A stretch of DNA of 27,630 nt from positions 1 to 27,630 of IMG/VR virus record IMGVR_UViG_3300028581_000200; one strand, given 5' to 3'. This DNA comes from a virus. How positions within the stretch are numbered: position 1 is the stretch's first letter; each line of letters begins with the position of its first letter. Positions 15,764 through 22,496 of the stretch are shown here, one piece after another. The notes beneath the pieces are model-generated. The model worked only from the letters and a program-made list of their open reading frames with translations, was not told where the DNA came from and searched no databases. Both the position numbers and the translations under genes were made by a program.

Positions 15764-16864
15764 ATGACAAAGACAGTATTCAACAGGAACGAAGTGGACT
15801 GGAGCAAGGAGCCCATGTTCTTTGGAGAGGATCAATCCCTGCAGAGATATGACGTGTTCAAGCACCCGCAGTTTGACAAGCTGAACCAGACCATGCTGGG
15901 CTACTTCTGGAGGCCGGAAGAGGTCAGCCTGCAGAAAGATCGCTCGGACTACGCCAACTTCCGACCGGAACAGAAACACATATTCACATCCAATCTAAAA
16001 TATCAGACCTTGTTGGACTCGGTGCAGGGCCGCGGACCATGCCTGAACTTCCTGCCTTATTGTAGCAATCCAGAGCTGGAAGGCTGCATAGTGACCTGGG
16101 ATTTCTTTGAGACCATTCACAGCAGGGCCTACACGCACATCATGAAGAACGTGTACTCGGACCCAAGCGAAGTGTTCGACACCATATTGAATGACAAAGA
16201 GATATTGAAGCGAGCTGTCAGCGTGACAGAGAACTATGACTCATTTGGAGAGCTGGCCCTGCAATACGTAGTCAACGGCAAGGGCGACGTGGACGAACTG
16301 AAGAGACAGTTGTACCTGGCCATGATCAATGTCAATTTATTAGAGGGATTGAGATTCTATGTGAGTTTCGCCTGCACGTTCGCGTTTGGTGAATTGAAGC
16401 TGATGGAGGGATCTGCCAAGATACTTTCATTGATAGCCAGGGACGAGGCCACACATTTGAATCTAACCACTCACGTGATCAAGGCATGGCAAAAGGGTGA
16501 CGACAAGGACATGCTGCGAGTGATGAAGGGCCAGGACAAGAAAGTGATCGAGATGTTCCACAAGTGCGTGGAAGAAGAAAAGGCCTGGGCCAAGCATCTG
16601 TTCAGCGGCGGATCCATCATAGGACTCAACGAGAAGTTGTTGGGACAGTACGTGGAATACACCGCCAACAAAAGATTGAAGGCCCTGGGATTTGATCCGG
16701 AGTTTGACATACCCGGCAACCAGAACCCGCTGCCATGGACCACTCATTGGTTAAGTTCTAGAGGCATGCAAGTGGCTCCCCAAGAAACGCAAATTCAAAG
16801 CTATATCATAGGTGGTATCAAACAAGATATCAAAAAAGACGAATTTAAGAAGTTTAAATTATAA
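15764..16864 (+). CDS. nrdB: Ribonucleoside-diphosphate reductase, beta subunit (class Ia)
   Basis: A 366-aa radical-generating subunit. It aligns readily with the class Ia type: KEPMFFGEDQSLQRYDVFKH, FWRPEEVSLQKDRSDY, and KYQTLLDSVQG with the first iron-ligand Asp. ETIHSRAYTHI supplies Glu, His and the radical Tyr, and ARDEATHLNLT supplies the second Glu-His set. It pairs with NrdA. The last 40 or so codons (from about 16746) are AT-rich compared with the rest, right beside the AT-rich homing endonuclease gene. The C-terminal end (KKDEFKKFKL) differs from the usual NrdA-docking tail of Escherichia, as expected for a phage partner. Confidence 0.93.
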   Translation: MTKTVFNRNEVDWSKEPMFFGEDQSLQRYDVFKHPQFDKLNQTMLGYFWRPEEVSLQKDRSDYANFRPEQKHIFTSNLKYQTLLDSVQGRGPCLNFLPYCSNPELEGCIVTWDFFETIHSRAYTHIMKNVYSDPSEVFDTILNDKEILKRAVSVTENYDSFGELALQYVVNGKGDVDELKRQLYLAMINVNLLEGLRFYVSFACTFAFGELKLMEGSAKILSLIARDEATHLNLTTHVIKAWQKGDDKDMLRVMKGQDKKVIEMFHKCVEEEKAWAKHLFSGGSIIGLNEKLLGQYVEYTANKRLKALGFDPEFDIPGNQNPLPWTTHWLSSRGMQVAPQETQIQSYIIGGIKQDIKKDEFKKFKL

Positions 16865-16893
16865 GAGTCAAGTTCAGTCATAAATATAAATGT

Positions 16894-17580
16894 ATGTCAT
16901 ACATTTATAAAATTACTAATACAGTTAATAACAAATCTTATATAGGTTACACTAAAAATCCTTCAGCAAGATGGAAAGCACACAAAAATCATCAAGGCTC
17001 AAATTTAATATTTCAAGCAATTAAAAAATATGGAATAGATAAATTTAAATTTAAAATCATTGCAAAAGACATTGTAGAAAATGAACAAAAATATATAGAA
17101 AAATATAATACTCTGTCTCCTTATGGATATAATTTAAGAGAAGGTGGAAGTCTCCCTCCCAATCATAAAGGTAAAACTTACAAAGAAATATATAAAAACT
17201 TAAAAGAAGCCGAACAGCAAAGATTAAAAAGACATTTAAAACAAATACAAACAGGAGGATATGGTCCTAAAAAACATAAAGAGGAAACAAAAAATAAAAT
17301 CAGTGCAGCCTTAACTGGAAAAAATAATCCAATGTACGGAAAAAAACACTCAAATAAAACCAAACAACTTATAAGCAAATCTAATAAAGGTCGTTTTATT
17401 GGATTTAAAAATCCTAAAGCAAAAAAATGGATATTGATCTCTCCCAAGGGAGAACAGCACGAGGCACACGGCGATCTTAGGAAAAAATGCTTGGAACTTG
17501 GATTAAGTTTTGCTACAATACATGCAAGCCATATGCACAATAGACCAATGAGATCAGGATGGAAAATATTACAAAAATAA
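16894..17580 (+). CDS. GIY-YIG homing endonuclease with NUMOD3-type DNA-binding repeats
   Basis: A 228-aa protein. The GIY-YIG motif is present as Y3-I-Y and Y16-I-G18 (SYIGYT), with catalytic Arg R26 and a later Glu in ENEQKYIEKYN. The C-terminal half has NUMOD3-type repeats (KHKEETKNKISAALTG, then KNNPMYGKKHSNKTKQLISK) that bind DNA in related enzymes. It is a free-standing (seg/mob-like) endonuclease, not within an intron. The gene is clearly more AT-rich than nrdB and sits 29 bases after it, the usual place for a mobile endonuclease that spreads by cutting phages lacking it. A short GC-richer patch occurs at about 17440-17490. Confidence 0.85.
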   Translation: MSYIYKITNTVNNKSYIGYTKNPSARWKAHKNHQGSNLIFQAIKKYGIDKFKFKIIAKDIVENEQKYIEKYNTLSPYGYNLREGGSLPPNHKGKTYKEIYKNLKEAEQQRLKRHLKQIQTGGYGPKKHKEETKNKISAALTGKNNPMYGKKHSNKTKQLISKSNKGRFIGFKNPKAKKWILISPKGEQHEAHGDLRKKCLELGLSFATIHASHMHNRPMRSGWKILQK

Positions 17581-17972
17581 CAGATGCTTGTCTCCCAGAC
17601 ATCAAAGACATTCGTTTAAAAAATATTCAAGAAATATTAGGATGTCCAAATGTTATTCTTTTAAGTATAGATCCACGACCACACTCGAAGATCAATAGGT
17701 GCCATGCCAATGTACAAAGACAGGTGCAATGGTATGGGGGTGAAAAAATAGAAGGATATTATTTGGCATTCAGCAAATCATCTGATAGATGGACAGCCAT
17801 AAAACACAGTGTGTGGAATAGGAATGGTGAGATAATTGATGTCACTCCTGTAAATGACGAAAGAACTCAAAATGTTTTCTTATGGGGCAATAAAGAATTA
17901 TATACTTCTGTGTATTTTGATGGTAATATTCTACAAAAAGATAAAACTGTAATATTAGAACAAACAATATAA
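17559..17972 (+). CDS. Unknown AT-rich phage protein
   Basis: A 137-aa soluble protein starting MENITKITDACLPDIK. It has NRCHANVQRQVQWYGGEKIEGYYLAF followed by AIKHSVWNRNGEIIDVTP (first part abridged). The CH-N, GGE and HSVW-G-DVTP pattern recurs in a family of small phage and bacterial proteins that I cannot name with confidence. It overlaps the end of the GIY-YIG gene by 22 bases. It shares that gene's AT-rich composition, so both may have arrived together. Function unknown. Confidence 0.55.
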   Translation: MENITKITDACLPDIKDIRLKNIQEILGCPNVILLSIDPRPHSKINRCHANVQRQVQWYGGEKIEGYYLAFSKSSDRWTAIKHSVWNRNGEIIDVTPVNDERTQNVFLWGNKELYTSVYFDGNILQKDKTVILEQTI

Positions 17973-17990
17973 CAGCACATAATTACTATC

Positions 17991-17998
17991 CATAAATA
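17991..17998 (+). promoter_or_regulatory. Late promoter box CATAAATA before the PAAR gene
   Basis: CATAAATA is followed by five bases (CTGGT) and ATG 18004, the same five-base spacing seen before four other genes in the window. This predicts a leaderless late mRNA. Confidence 0.55.
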
Positions 17999-18003
17999 CT
18001 GGT

Positions 18004-18285
18004 ATGCCAGCAGTAGCCAGAATAGGAGATGCGGAAGCCAATCATTGCAGCCCACCCAAGCGGCTGCAGGGAGTGAAAACCGTGTTCGCCAACGGCAAGC
18101 CACTGAGCTGCGTGGGACATCTAAACACCCCTCACAAGATGAAAGGAAAAAAGTGTCCAGTGCACCAAGCACCATTAAAAGGTGGATCAAGGACAGTGTT
18201 CGCCGAGGGCAGGAACCTGGGCAGGGTGGGAGACAGGACCTGCACCATGGTGATACAGGGATCACCCAACGTGATATCAGCATAG
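18004..18285 (+). CDS. PAAR-motif spike tip protein
   Basis: A 93-aa protein with PAAR-type structure: MPAVARIGDAEANHC at the start, then FANGKPLSCVGHLNTPH, FAEGRNLGRVGDRTC and VIQGSPNVISA, with spaced His/Cys residues that bind a metal at the cone tip. PAAR proteins cap the central spike of contractile tails (T4 gp5.4 type) and sharpen it for envelope puncture. It is close to the usual length. The next gene starts four bases after the stop and is likely another baseplate/tail component. This is good evidence that the virus has a contractile tail. Confidence 0.85.
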   Translation: MPAVARIGDAEANHCSPPKRLQGVKTVFANGKPLSCVGHLNTPHKMKGKKCPVHQAPLKGGSRTVFAEGRNLGRVGDRTCTMVIQGSPNVISA

Positions 18286-18288
18286 AAC

Positions 18289-19500
18289 ATGAGTGTACAG
18301 CAAGGATTAAAATCACTGGCGGAGTCAAGTCCCAACTTCAGCAACACAGGAGTGGAAGCTGCCATAACACTGGCCAACATCGGATTCATAACCAAGACGA
18401 AAACATTGCACTACCTCGTGGACGTCAACAGCACACTGACCGATCCACAAAAGGTCACAATCAGGGCCTCTCTCAACGTGCAGCCCTATCTCAACGCGGG
18501 CAGATACCTACAGGACCTCAGCAACCACACTTCTAAAATATTGGACGGAACCCTGGGAGAGACCGATCCCGACGACGTGGACACGGCCACATTCCAGGAA
18601 CATCTGGGCACTGTGGACGGCATACAGGGATCATACCTGGCGCTGTATGGCCAGGAGGCCAGCACAGCGGGCAAGGGCGTGGACGACTACTTCGGCACGC
18701 TGCGCCAGACCATGAACGGCAAGCTCACTGAGATCAGAGACGCAGCGCAGATAATCACCAACGGCAGTCTGGCCGAGAACACGGCATTCCAGGCCGCCAC
18801 ACAGGCCCTGATAGATTTCGTCAACGCACTGGGCGACAGCACGACCATGGACACCAGCACACTGAACAGCCTGCTCAGCGCCTACGAGTCCGCGGCCAAC
18901 AACTTCAACACGGTGCTGACGGCAGCCGCCTTCAGCCTGCAGAAGGCCATATTGGTCAGCAACAGGGCTGCCATAGTGGCACAGATGGCCACCGAGGCGG
19001 CGAACCTGGGCACCATAAGGACCTATGCCACGTCACTGGCCACGCTGCAGGGATTCCAGAGCCTGGCGAGCAACAGCAAGATCAGGGACCTGATCGGCAA
19101 GGCCGCGCAGACCACCGCATGGAAAGACTACTACGAGAACTACGAGACCAGATTTGCACAGATCAACCTCAAGTATGAGAACGCACTCAGCGACAGCGAG
19201 AACGAGACCATCATCACCAACGAGATGACGCAGCGCGGACTGCCTGACGTCAAGGACCACACGGACCTCAGATCAGTGGCTGCCAAGGCCAGCAGGGACA
19301 CAAGGCTGTCAGAGGTTAGGTTCCAGGGCAGGAGCATAGCACAGATCATGGAGGACTGCTGCGAGAAGCTGGGCATACCATCCAAGGGTCTGGACGTGTA
19401 TGGACAGAGCCAGGTGCTGCTGGAGAACATGAACAGCAACGACAGGGAAATCATAAGAACACAGCTGAATCTGCACCAAGAAGCCAACACTCTGTCATAG
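18289..19500 (+). CDS. Probable baseplate/virion structural protein
   Basis: A 403-aa, Ala-, Thr-, Ser- and Asn-rich protein with long predicted helices from about 110 to 330. It has a Cys pair near the C-terminus (EDCCEKLG). No enzyme motif, signal peptide or membrane segment is seen. It follows the PAAR gene after three bases, which suggests it belongs to the spike/baseplate hub or is a tail structural protein. No family is recognised. The downstream sigma70 promoter of the RNA operon begins within its last codon. Confidence 0.55.
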   Translation: MSVQQGLKSLAESSPNFSNTGVEAAITLANIGFITKTKTLHYLVDVNSTLTDPQKVTIRASLNVQPYLNAGRYLQDLSNHTSKILDGTLGETDPDDVDTATFQEHLGTVDGIQGSYLALYGQEASTAGKGVDDYFGTLRQTMNGKLTEIRDAAQIITNGSLAENTAFQAATQALIDFVNALGDSTTMDTSTLNSLLSAYESAANNFNTVLTAAAFSLQKAILVSNRAAIVAQMATEAANLGTIRTYATSLATLQGFQSLASNSKIRDLIGKAAQTTAWKDYYENYETRFAQINLKYENALSDSENETIITNEMTQRGLPDVKDHTDLRSVAAKASRDTRLSEVRFQGRSIAQIMEDCCEKLGIPSKGLDVYGQSQVLLENMNSNDREIIRTQLNLHQEANTLS

Positions 19501-19525
19501 ACAAACTGCCAAACAGTGTTATAAT
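19498..19525 (+). promoter_or_regulatory. Sigma70-like promoter of the RNase P RNA-tRNA operon
   Basis: TAGACA (19498-19503), 16-base spacer, TATAAT (19520-19525). The expected start, six or seven bases beyond, is 19532, which is exactly the first base of helix P1 of the RNase P-like RNA. Confidence 0.75.
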
Positions 19526-19531
19526 ACTAGC

Positions 19532-19680
19532 ATGATCGAGCCACCGCGGCGGCAATGCCGAGGAAGGTCGGGACACCCCTGGTGGGTGCAAGTCCAAGTA
19601 AGCAGTGAATGGCCAGGCACGCTGCGGGTGGGACGCTGAGACAGATGGTGGCATAGAACAGAATCCCGCCTACGGATCAT
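19532..19680 (+). ncRNA. rnpB: Phage-encoded minimal RNase P RNA (bacterial-type core)
   Basis: About 149 nt, roughly 40% of the Escherichia length, with the universal core. P1 is ATGATC (19532-19537) with GATCAT (19675-19680). P2 is GCCACC (19540-19545) with GGTGGC (19647-19652). P3 is the hairpin CGGC-AAT-GCCG (19550-19560). CR-I is GAGGAAGGTCGGGAC, and CR-V is ACAGAATCCCGCC. P4 forms between GG-T-CGGGA (19566-19573) and TCCCGCC (19664-19670), leaving a single bulged T (19568) where the universally conserved bulged U of P4 lies. AGATG (19643-19647) before P2 matches CR-IV. The insert between is only about 70 nt: CACCC (19574-19578) can pair with GGGTG at 19584 or 19626 (P5), and CCTGG (19578-19582) with CCAGG (19613-19617). 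The specificity domain is therefore largely lost. RNase P removes 5' leaders of tRNA and tmRNA. No protein subunit is seen in the window, so host RnpA may be used. Confidence 0.85.
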
Positions 19681-19686
19681 CAACGT

Positions 19687-19761
19687 GGACCCGTAGTTCA
19701 ACGGATAGAATAGGAGTTTCCTAAACTCTAGATCCAAGTTCGATTCTTGGCGGGTTCACCA
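19687..19761 (+). tRNA. tRNA-Arg (anticodon CCT)
   Basis: 75 nt. Acceptor GGACCCG pairs with CGGGTTC, and CCA is encoded. D stem GTTC/GAAT, anticodon arm GGAGT-TTCCTAA-ACTCT with CCT, T arm CCAAG-TTCGATT-CTTGG. It reads AGG, a codon used often in the GC-richer phage genes here. It starts six bases after the end of the RNase P RNA. Confidence 0.93.
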
Positions 19762-19765
19762 ACAT

Positions 19766-19850
19766 GCGGTCATGTTGGAATTGGTAGACAGGCACGCTTG
19801 AGGGGCGTGTGGAGCAATCCGTGAGAGTTCGAGTCTCTCTGACCGCACCA
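19766..19850 (+). tRNA. tRNA-Leu (anticodon GAG)
   Basis: 85 nt with the long variable arm of leucine tRNA. Acceptor GCGGTCA/TGACCGC with encoded CCA, anticodon arm CACGC-TTGAGGG-GCGTG, T arm GAGAG-TTCGAGT-CTCTC. It reads CTC and CTT. Confidence 0.93.
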
Positions 19851-19854
19851 AGAT

Positions 19855-19929
19855 GGGCACCTAGTTCATTGGTAGAACACTTGCTCGACACGCAAGGGGT
19901 GGCAGGTTCGATTCCTGCGGTGCCCACCA
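19855..19929 (+). tRNA. tRNA-Val (anticodon GAC), with unusual C33
   Basis: 75 nt. Acceptor GGGCACC/GGTGCCC with encoded CCA, D stem GTTC/GAAC, anticodon arm CTTGC-TCGACAC-GCAAG, T arm GCAGG-TTCGATT-CCTGC. All stems pair perfectly and place GAC at 34-36. Position 33 is C instead of the nearly universal U. It would read GTC and GTT. Confidence 0.85.
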
Positions 19930-19932
19930 TAT

Positions 19933-20009
19933 GCACCTGTAGCTCAACTGGATAGAGTGTTGGTCTTCGAAACCAAAGGTTATAAGTTCAAATCTTATCA
20001 GGTGCACCA
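19933..20009 (+). tRNA. tRNA-Arg (anticodon TCG)
   Basis: 77 nt. Acceptor GCACCTG/CAGGTGC with encoded CCA, D stem GCTC/GAGT, anticodon arm TTGGT-CTTCGAA-ACCAA, T arm ATAAG-TTCAAAT-CTTAT. It reads CGA (and other CGN by wobble). It is the last of the four-tRNA run. Confidence 0.93.
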
Positions 20010-20021
20010 ATAAGTAATAGC

Positions 20022-20231
20022 ATGAGGTATCTGTTCTTATTATTATTTTTAATCTCTTGCGGTGTGCAAGACTGTAGAGTGGATCCCAACACCACCGTGC
20101 AGACAAAGACAGAAAACAAAACAGATCCTAAAATGATAGACCCCAAATCAGAGTCAAAGGGCATTGCTGACCAGGTGCGTGATCTTCGCGATAATCTACA
20201 GCCTGGTGCACAGTTGCGTTGTATTTTTTAA
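20022..20231 (+). CDS. Small lipoprotein of unknown function
   Basis: A 69-aa protein with a short lipoprotein signal: hydrophobic MRYLFLLLFLIS followed by Cys13 (L-I-S-C-G lipobox). The mature part is Lys/Asp/Thr-rich and ends PGAQLRCIF. It would be anchored in the outer or cytoplasmic membrane. The size resembles outer-membrane spanins, but no Rz partner or Pro-rich signature is seen, so this is only a thought. It begins 12 bases after the last tRNA and may be on the same transcript. The stop codon lies in the loop of the terminator hairpin. Confidence 0.55.
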   Translation: MRYLFLLLFLISCGVQDCRVDPNTTVQTKTENKTDPKMIDPKSESKGIADQVRDLRDNLQPGAQLRCIF

Positions 20232-20242
20232 CAACGCAACTG
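20211..20242 (+). terminator. Hairpin terminator between convergent genes
   Basis: CAGTTGCGTTGT (20211-20222) pairs perfectly with ACAACGCAACTG (20231-20242), a 12-bp stem with loop ATTTTTTA. It is followed by a T-rich stretch on the plus strand. It probably ends the RNase P-tRNA-lipoprotein transcript and may act for the convergent tctC transcript. Confidence 0.75.
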
Positions 20243-20258
20243 AGTGTTTTATTGTGAT

Positions 20259-21128
20259 TTATTGATATTGTTTAAACTCTTCGGCTGTCTTTAGAAATTT
20301 ATCTAAATTTGCCTTTGATATGCCCACTGTGTTCTCAACAAAATCTTCTTTGTCTAGACTATTGTTGAATTCAGTAGATAGAGACTTCTCTAGTTTAGCA
20401 ACTTGATCTGCAGGTACGTTCCTTACAAAAAGCATCAACCCTAATTTGAATTCATTTAAGGCATCTTTGGTTCCAGTGAATTCAGTCATTGGTTTTTGAC
20501 CATACTTCTTTGATCCTGTTGAATAAAGACATTTGATTGTGCCTGCTTTGATAGCAGTTGCAGCATTACCGGTAGCGATATAGCCAGCATCAATATCTTT
20601 ATTAAGTAATCCTGCCACTGTTTGTCCTGATCCTTCAAAAGTTACAGTTTTGAACTTGATGTTTTTGTTATTTCTATTTAGATGTTCCGTAAGAGAAATT
20701 GTTGGATTAGCTTTGCCGTGTCCAAGTGTGTAAGTTTTTCCTGGCACAAAATCAAAATCTTTCCTAACGCAAACGTCATATGTCACCCAAGTGGCTGCCA
20801 CAGGTTTAGCTTCTGCAAAATTAATTATGCAGTTCTGTTTTGTTTCTGCAGAATTTTTATGCATTGTGACAGAAGTGGTTATACCCACAGGATTTTTTGT
20901 GGTGTTGAAATAATCCACCGCTTCTCCGCAGCTTCCCATTTGTTTTGGAATAATATTGAATCCTGCATTCTTTGAAATGTCTCTCACAGAATAAATGATA
21001 TTGCCATGCGGTCCTTTTAGACTCGAAAATGGCATGACTTCTATGTCTGTAGCCGATGCAGATGATGGGATAGTGATTGCCCACATTACCAATAGTGTTC
21101 CAACTATTTTTTTCATTGTGTTACTCAT
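20259..21128 (-). CDS. TctC-like tripartite tricarboxylate transporter solute-binding protein
   Basis: A 289-aa exported protein. Its signal peptide is about residues 1-26 (basic MKK, then hydrophobic VGTLLVMWAITIPSSASA). The rest follows the TctC/BugT binding-protein pattern, with GSGQTVAGLLNKDIDAGYIATG and a helical C-terminus. Such proteins catch small organic acids in the periplasm and pass them to a TctA/TctB permease; the ligand cannot be read. GGAG seven bases upstream supports the start; Met5 is an alternative. It has its own promoter and lies after the TctA-like gene. AT-rich, bacterial-looking composition suggests gene transfer. The family call is fair, not certain. Confidence 0.65.
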   Translation of the reverse strand: MSNTMKKIVGTLLVMWAITIPSSASATDIEVMPFSSLKGPHGNIIYSVRDISKNAGFNIIPKQMGSCGEAVDYFNTTKNPVGITTSVTMHKNSAETKQNCIINFAEAKPVAATWVTYDVCVRKDFDFVPGKTYTLGHGKANPTISLTEHLNRNNKNIKFKTVTFEGSGQTVAGLLNKDIDAGYIATGNAATAIKAGTIKCLYSTGSKKYGQKPMTEFTGTKDALNEFKLGLMLFVRNVPADQVAKLEKSLSTEFNNSLDKEDFVENTVGISKANLDKFLKTAEEFKQYQ

Positions 21129-21156
21129 TTTTATTCTCCTTTGTGTTTACCTTGTT

Positions 21157-21185
21157 ATTTTATTGTTTTTTCCTAAGAAAGTCAA
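21157..21185 (-). promoter_or_regulatory. Sigma70 promoter of the TctC-like gene, TTGACT-17-TAAAAT
   Basis: On the minus strand TTGACT (21185-21180) and TAAAAT (21162-21157) are separated by 17 bases. The start would be near 21150, leaving a short leader with GGAG before ATG 21128. Confidence 0.6.
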
Positions 21186-21205
21186 GGTTTTACTCTCTTA
21201 GATTT

Positions 21206-22495
21206 TTAAAAATATATTTGTATCACTTGCCTAAAAGTAAACAATATATCTTTGATCAACAGCAGGCCTATTACCACAGGCAGCATGTTTATTTTTATTT
21301 TATGTATTAGCCAGCTCAGTGGCACAAATATAAAAAGATGTACCATGATAAAACTCAAAGAGTGTCTATCTATAAAATAAAAAATTGTAAGGCTTAAACA
21401 AGCCAATCCTATCGAAAACCATCTCTTGGTAATTAATTTTCCTAATAAATTATACATGGAGCGGTTCACCATCACTGACAGCATGTAATAAATTAATCCA
21501 GCCACTATCATTGATGTTAATAGAATTATTTGAGCGTCGGTTGATTTTAGGAAACCGAAATTAAATCCAAATTTATTTAGATGCTGTACCAACAAAACTT
21601 CTGTTGCTGTTATAGGCACTCCCATCAACAACAGAGGAAACCAGCAGGATATTATGGCACTGTTGTTGGCTGTCTCACTGGCTGTGATCCTTTTAAAACA
21701 ATCTCTTTTTTTAAATTTTTCCCAGTTATAAGAGGCATAACTGCTTATGGTTGCTCCCAATTGAGGTATAAAACCAAGCACGGTTCCTACCATGCTATAT
21801 TTGAACATTAAAGGAATATTTTCTGCGATGGGATAAGATGATTTTTGAGACTTAGCAGCCGTTGACAGTTTAATGGGTTTATTCCATATCAATTGCATTA
21901 CAAAAAGTATTATCAATGCCAACATACTGTTGAAATAATACATTGGAAATACTTTGCTCGCCAGGGCGGTAAAAGAATTTAAAAATATTAATATATCGGA
22001 ATAAAAAACAAAAATAATACAGGTCATTAATATTAAAAAATTTTTTATATATTTTTTATCATGAGCCAGTGACAAAATCACCAGGCTTATAAAAACGATC
22101 AGTTTCAACCACAAAGGCATGTAAATTTTGTCAAAGATACCTGTGGATAAACTCAACCAGATTCCTGCAGAAGCTATTAAAGTGGCTATCAAGCTGCCCA
22201 ATGTAGTGAGCTTGATTGCATGATATATTTTTTTTGGAGTATTAATATTTTTAAGTTCTAGAAGCACAGGAAAAGAACTAGACTCTCCTGGAACTTTGAA
22301 ATACAGAGCAGACATGCTGCCAAAGTATTGAGTTCCAATATTCATCACTATGCCATAGATTACAATACAAAGTGGATCAATCGGCACAAATGGTAAGAAT
22401 AATAGGAATCCTAAGAATATAGGCACGCCAGGCAAGAGCCCAGACATGATTCCAGCAAACATACCCAAAAGCATTGTGAATAATATATCAATCAT
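21206..22495 (-). CDS. TctA-like tripartite tricarboxylate transporter permease
   Basis: A 429-aa integral membrane protein with about 10-12 hydrophobic segments. It keeps the two-fold repeat signatures of TctA. The first is FAGIMSGLLPGVP with GTQYFGSMSALYFKVPGESS; the second is GTVLGFIPQLGATISSYASY with ASETANNSAIISCWFPLLLMG and PITATEVLL. TctA is the large permease that moves organic acids with Na+ or H+. It is shorter than the usual 500 aa. The small TctB subunit is missing here. Its ATG follows the PP-loop stop by one base, so translation is coupled. AT-rich. It lies beside the TctC-like gene, which supports a working pair that borrows or skips TctB. Confidence 0.75.
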   Translation of the reverse strand: MIDILFTMLLGMFAGIMSGLLPGVPIFLGFLLFLPFVPIDPLCIVIYGIVMNIGTQYFGSMSALYFKVPGESSSFPVLLELKNINTPKKIYHAIKLTTLGSLIATLIASAGIWLSLSTGIFDKIYMPLWLKLIVFISLVILSLAHDKKYIKNFLILMTCIIFVFYSDILIFLNSFTALASKVFPMYYFNSMLALIILFVMQLIWNKPIKLSTAAKSQKSSYPIAENIPLMFKYSMVGTVLGFIPQLGATISSYASYNWEKFKKRDCFKRITASETANNSAIISCWFPLLLMGVPITATEVLLVQHLNKFGFNFGFLKSTDAQIILLTSMIVAGLIYYMLSVMVNRSMYNLLGKLITKRWFSIGLACLSLTIFYFIDRHSLSFIMVHLFIFVPLSWLIHKIKINMLPVVIGLLLIKDILFTFRQVIQIYF

Positions 22496-22496
22496 G

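Noticed and set aside
17867-18536. Frames on both strands around the PAAR gene (153 and 163 codons)
   Set aside because: They overlap the PAAR and structural genes, which have clear family or context support.
19532-19680. Group I or group II intron fragment
   Set aside because: No intron core or splice flanks are visible. P4 with bulged U, CR-I, CR-V and closing P1/P2 fit RNase P RNA better.
19721-20106. Minus-strand frames over the tRNA run with text such as GIEPATP and RTLTDCSTRP
   Set aside because: They are antisense readings of tRNA genes, a known source of false proteins in databases.
20022-20231. Outer-membrane spanin
   Set aside because: Only the lipobox and size match; there is no partner gene nested or adjacent, so I left it as an unknown lipoprotein.
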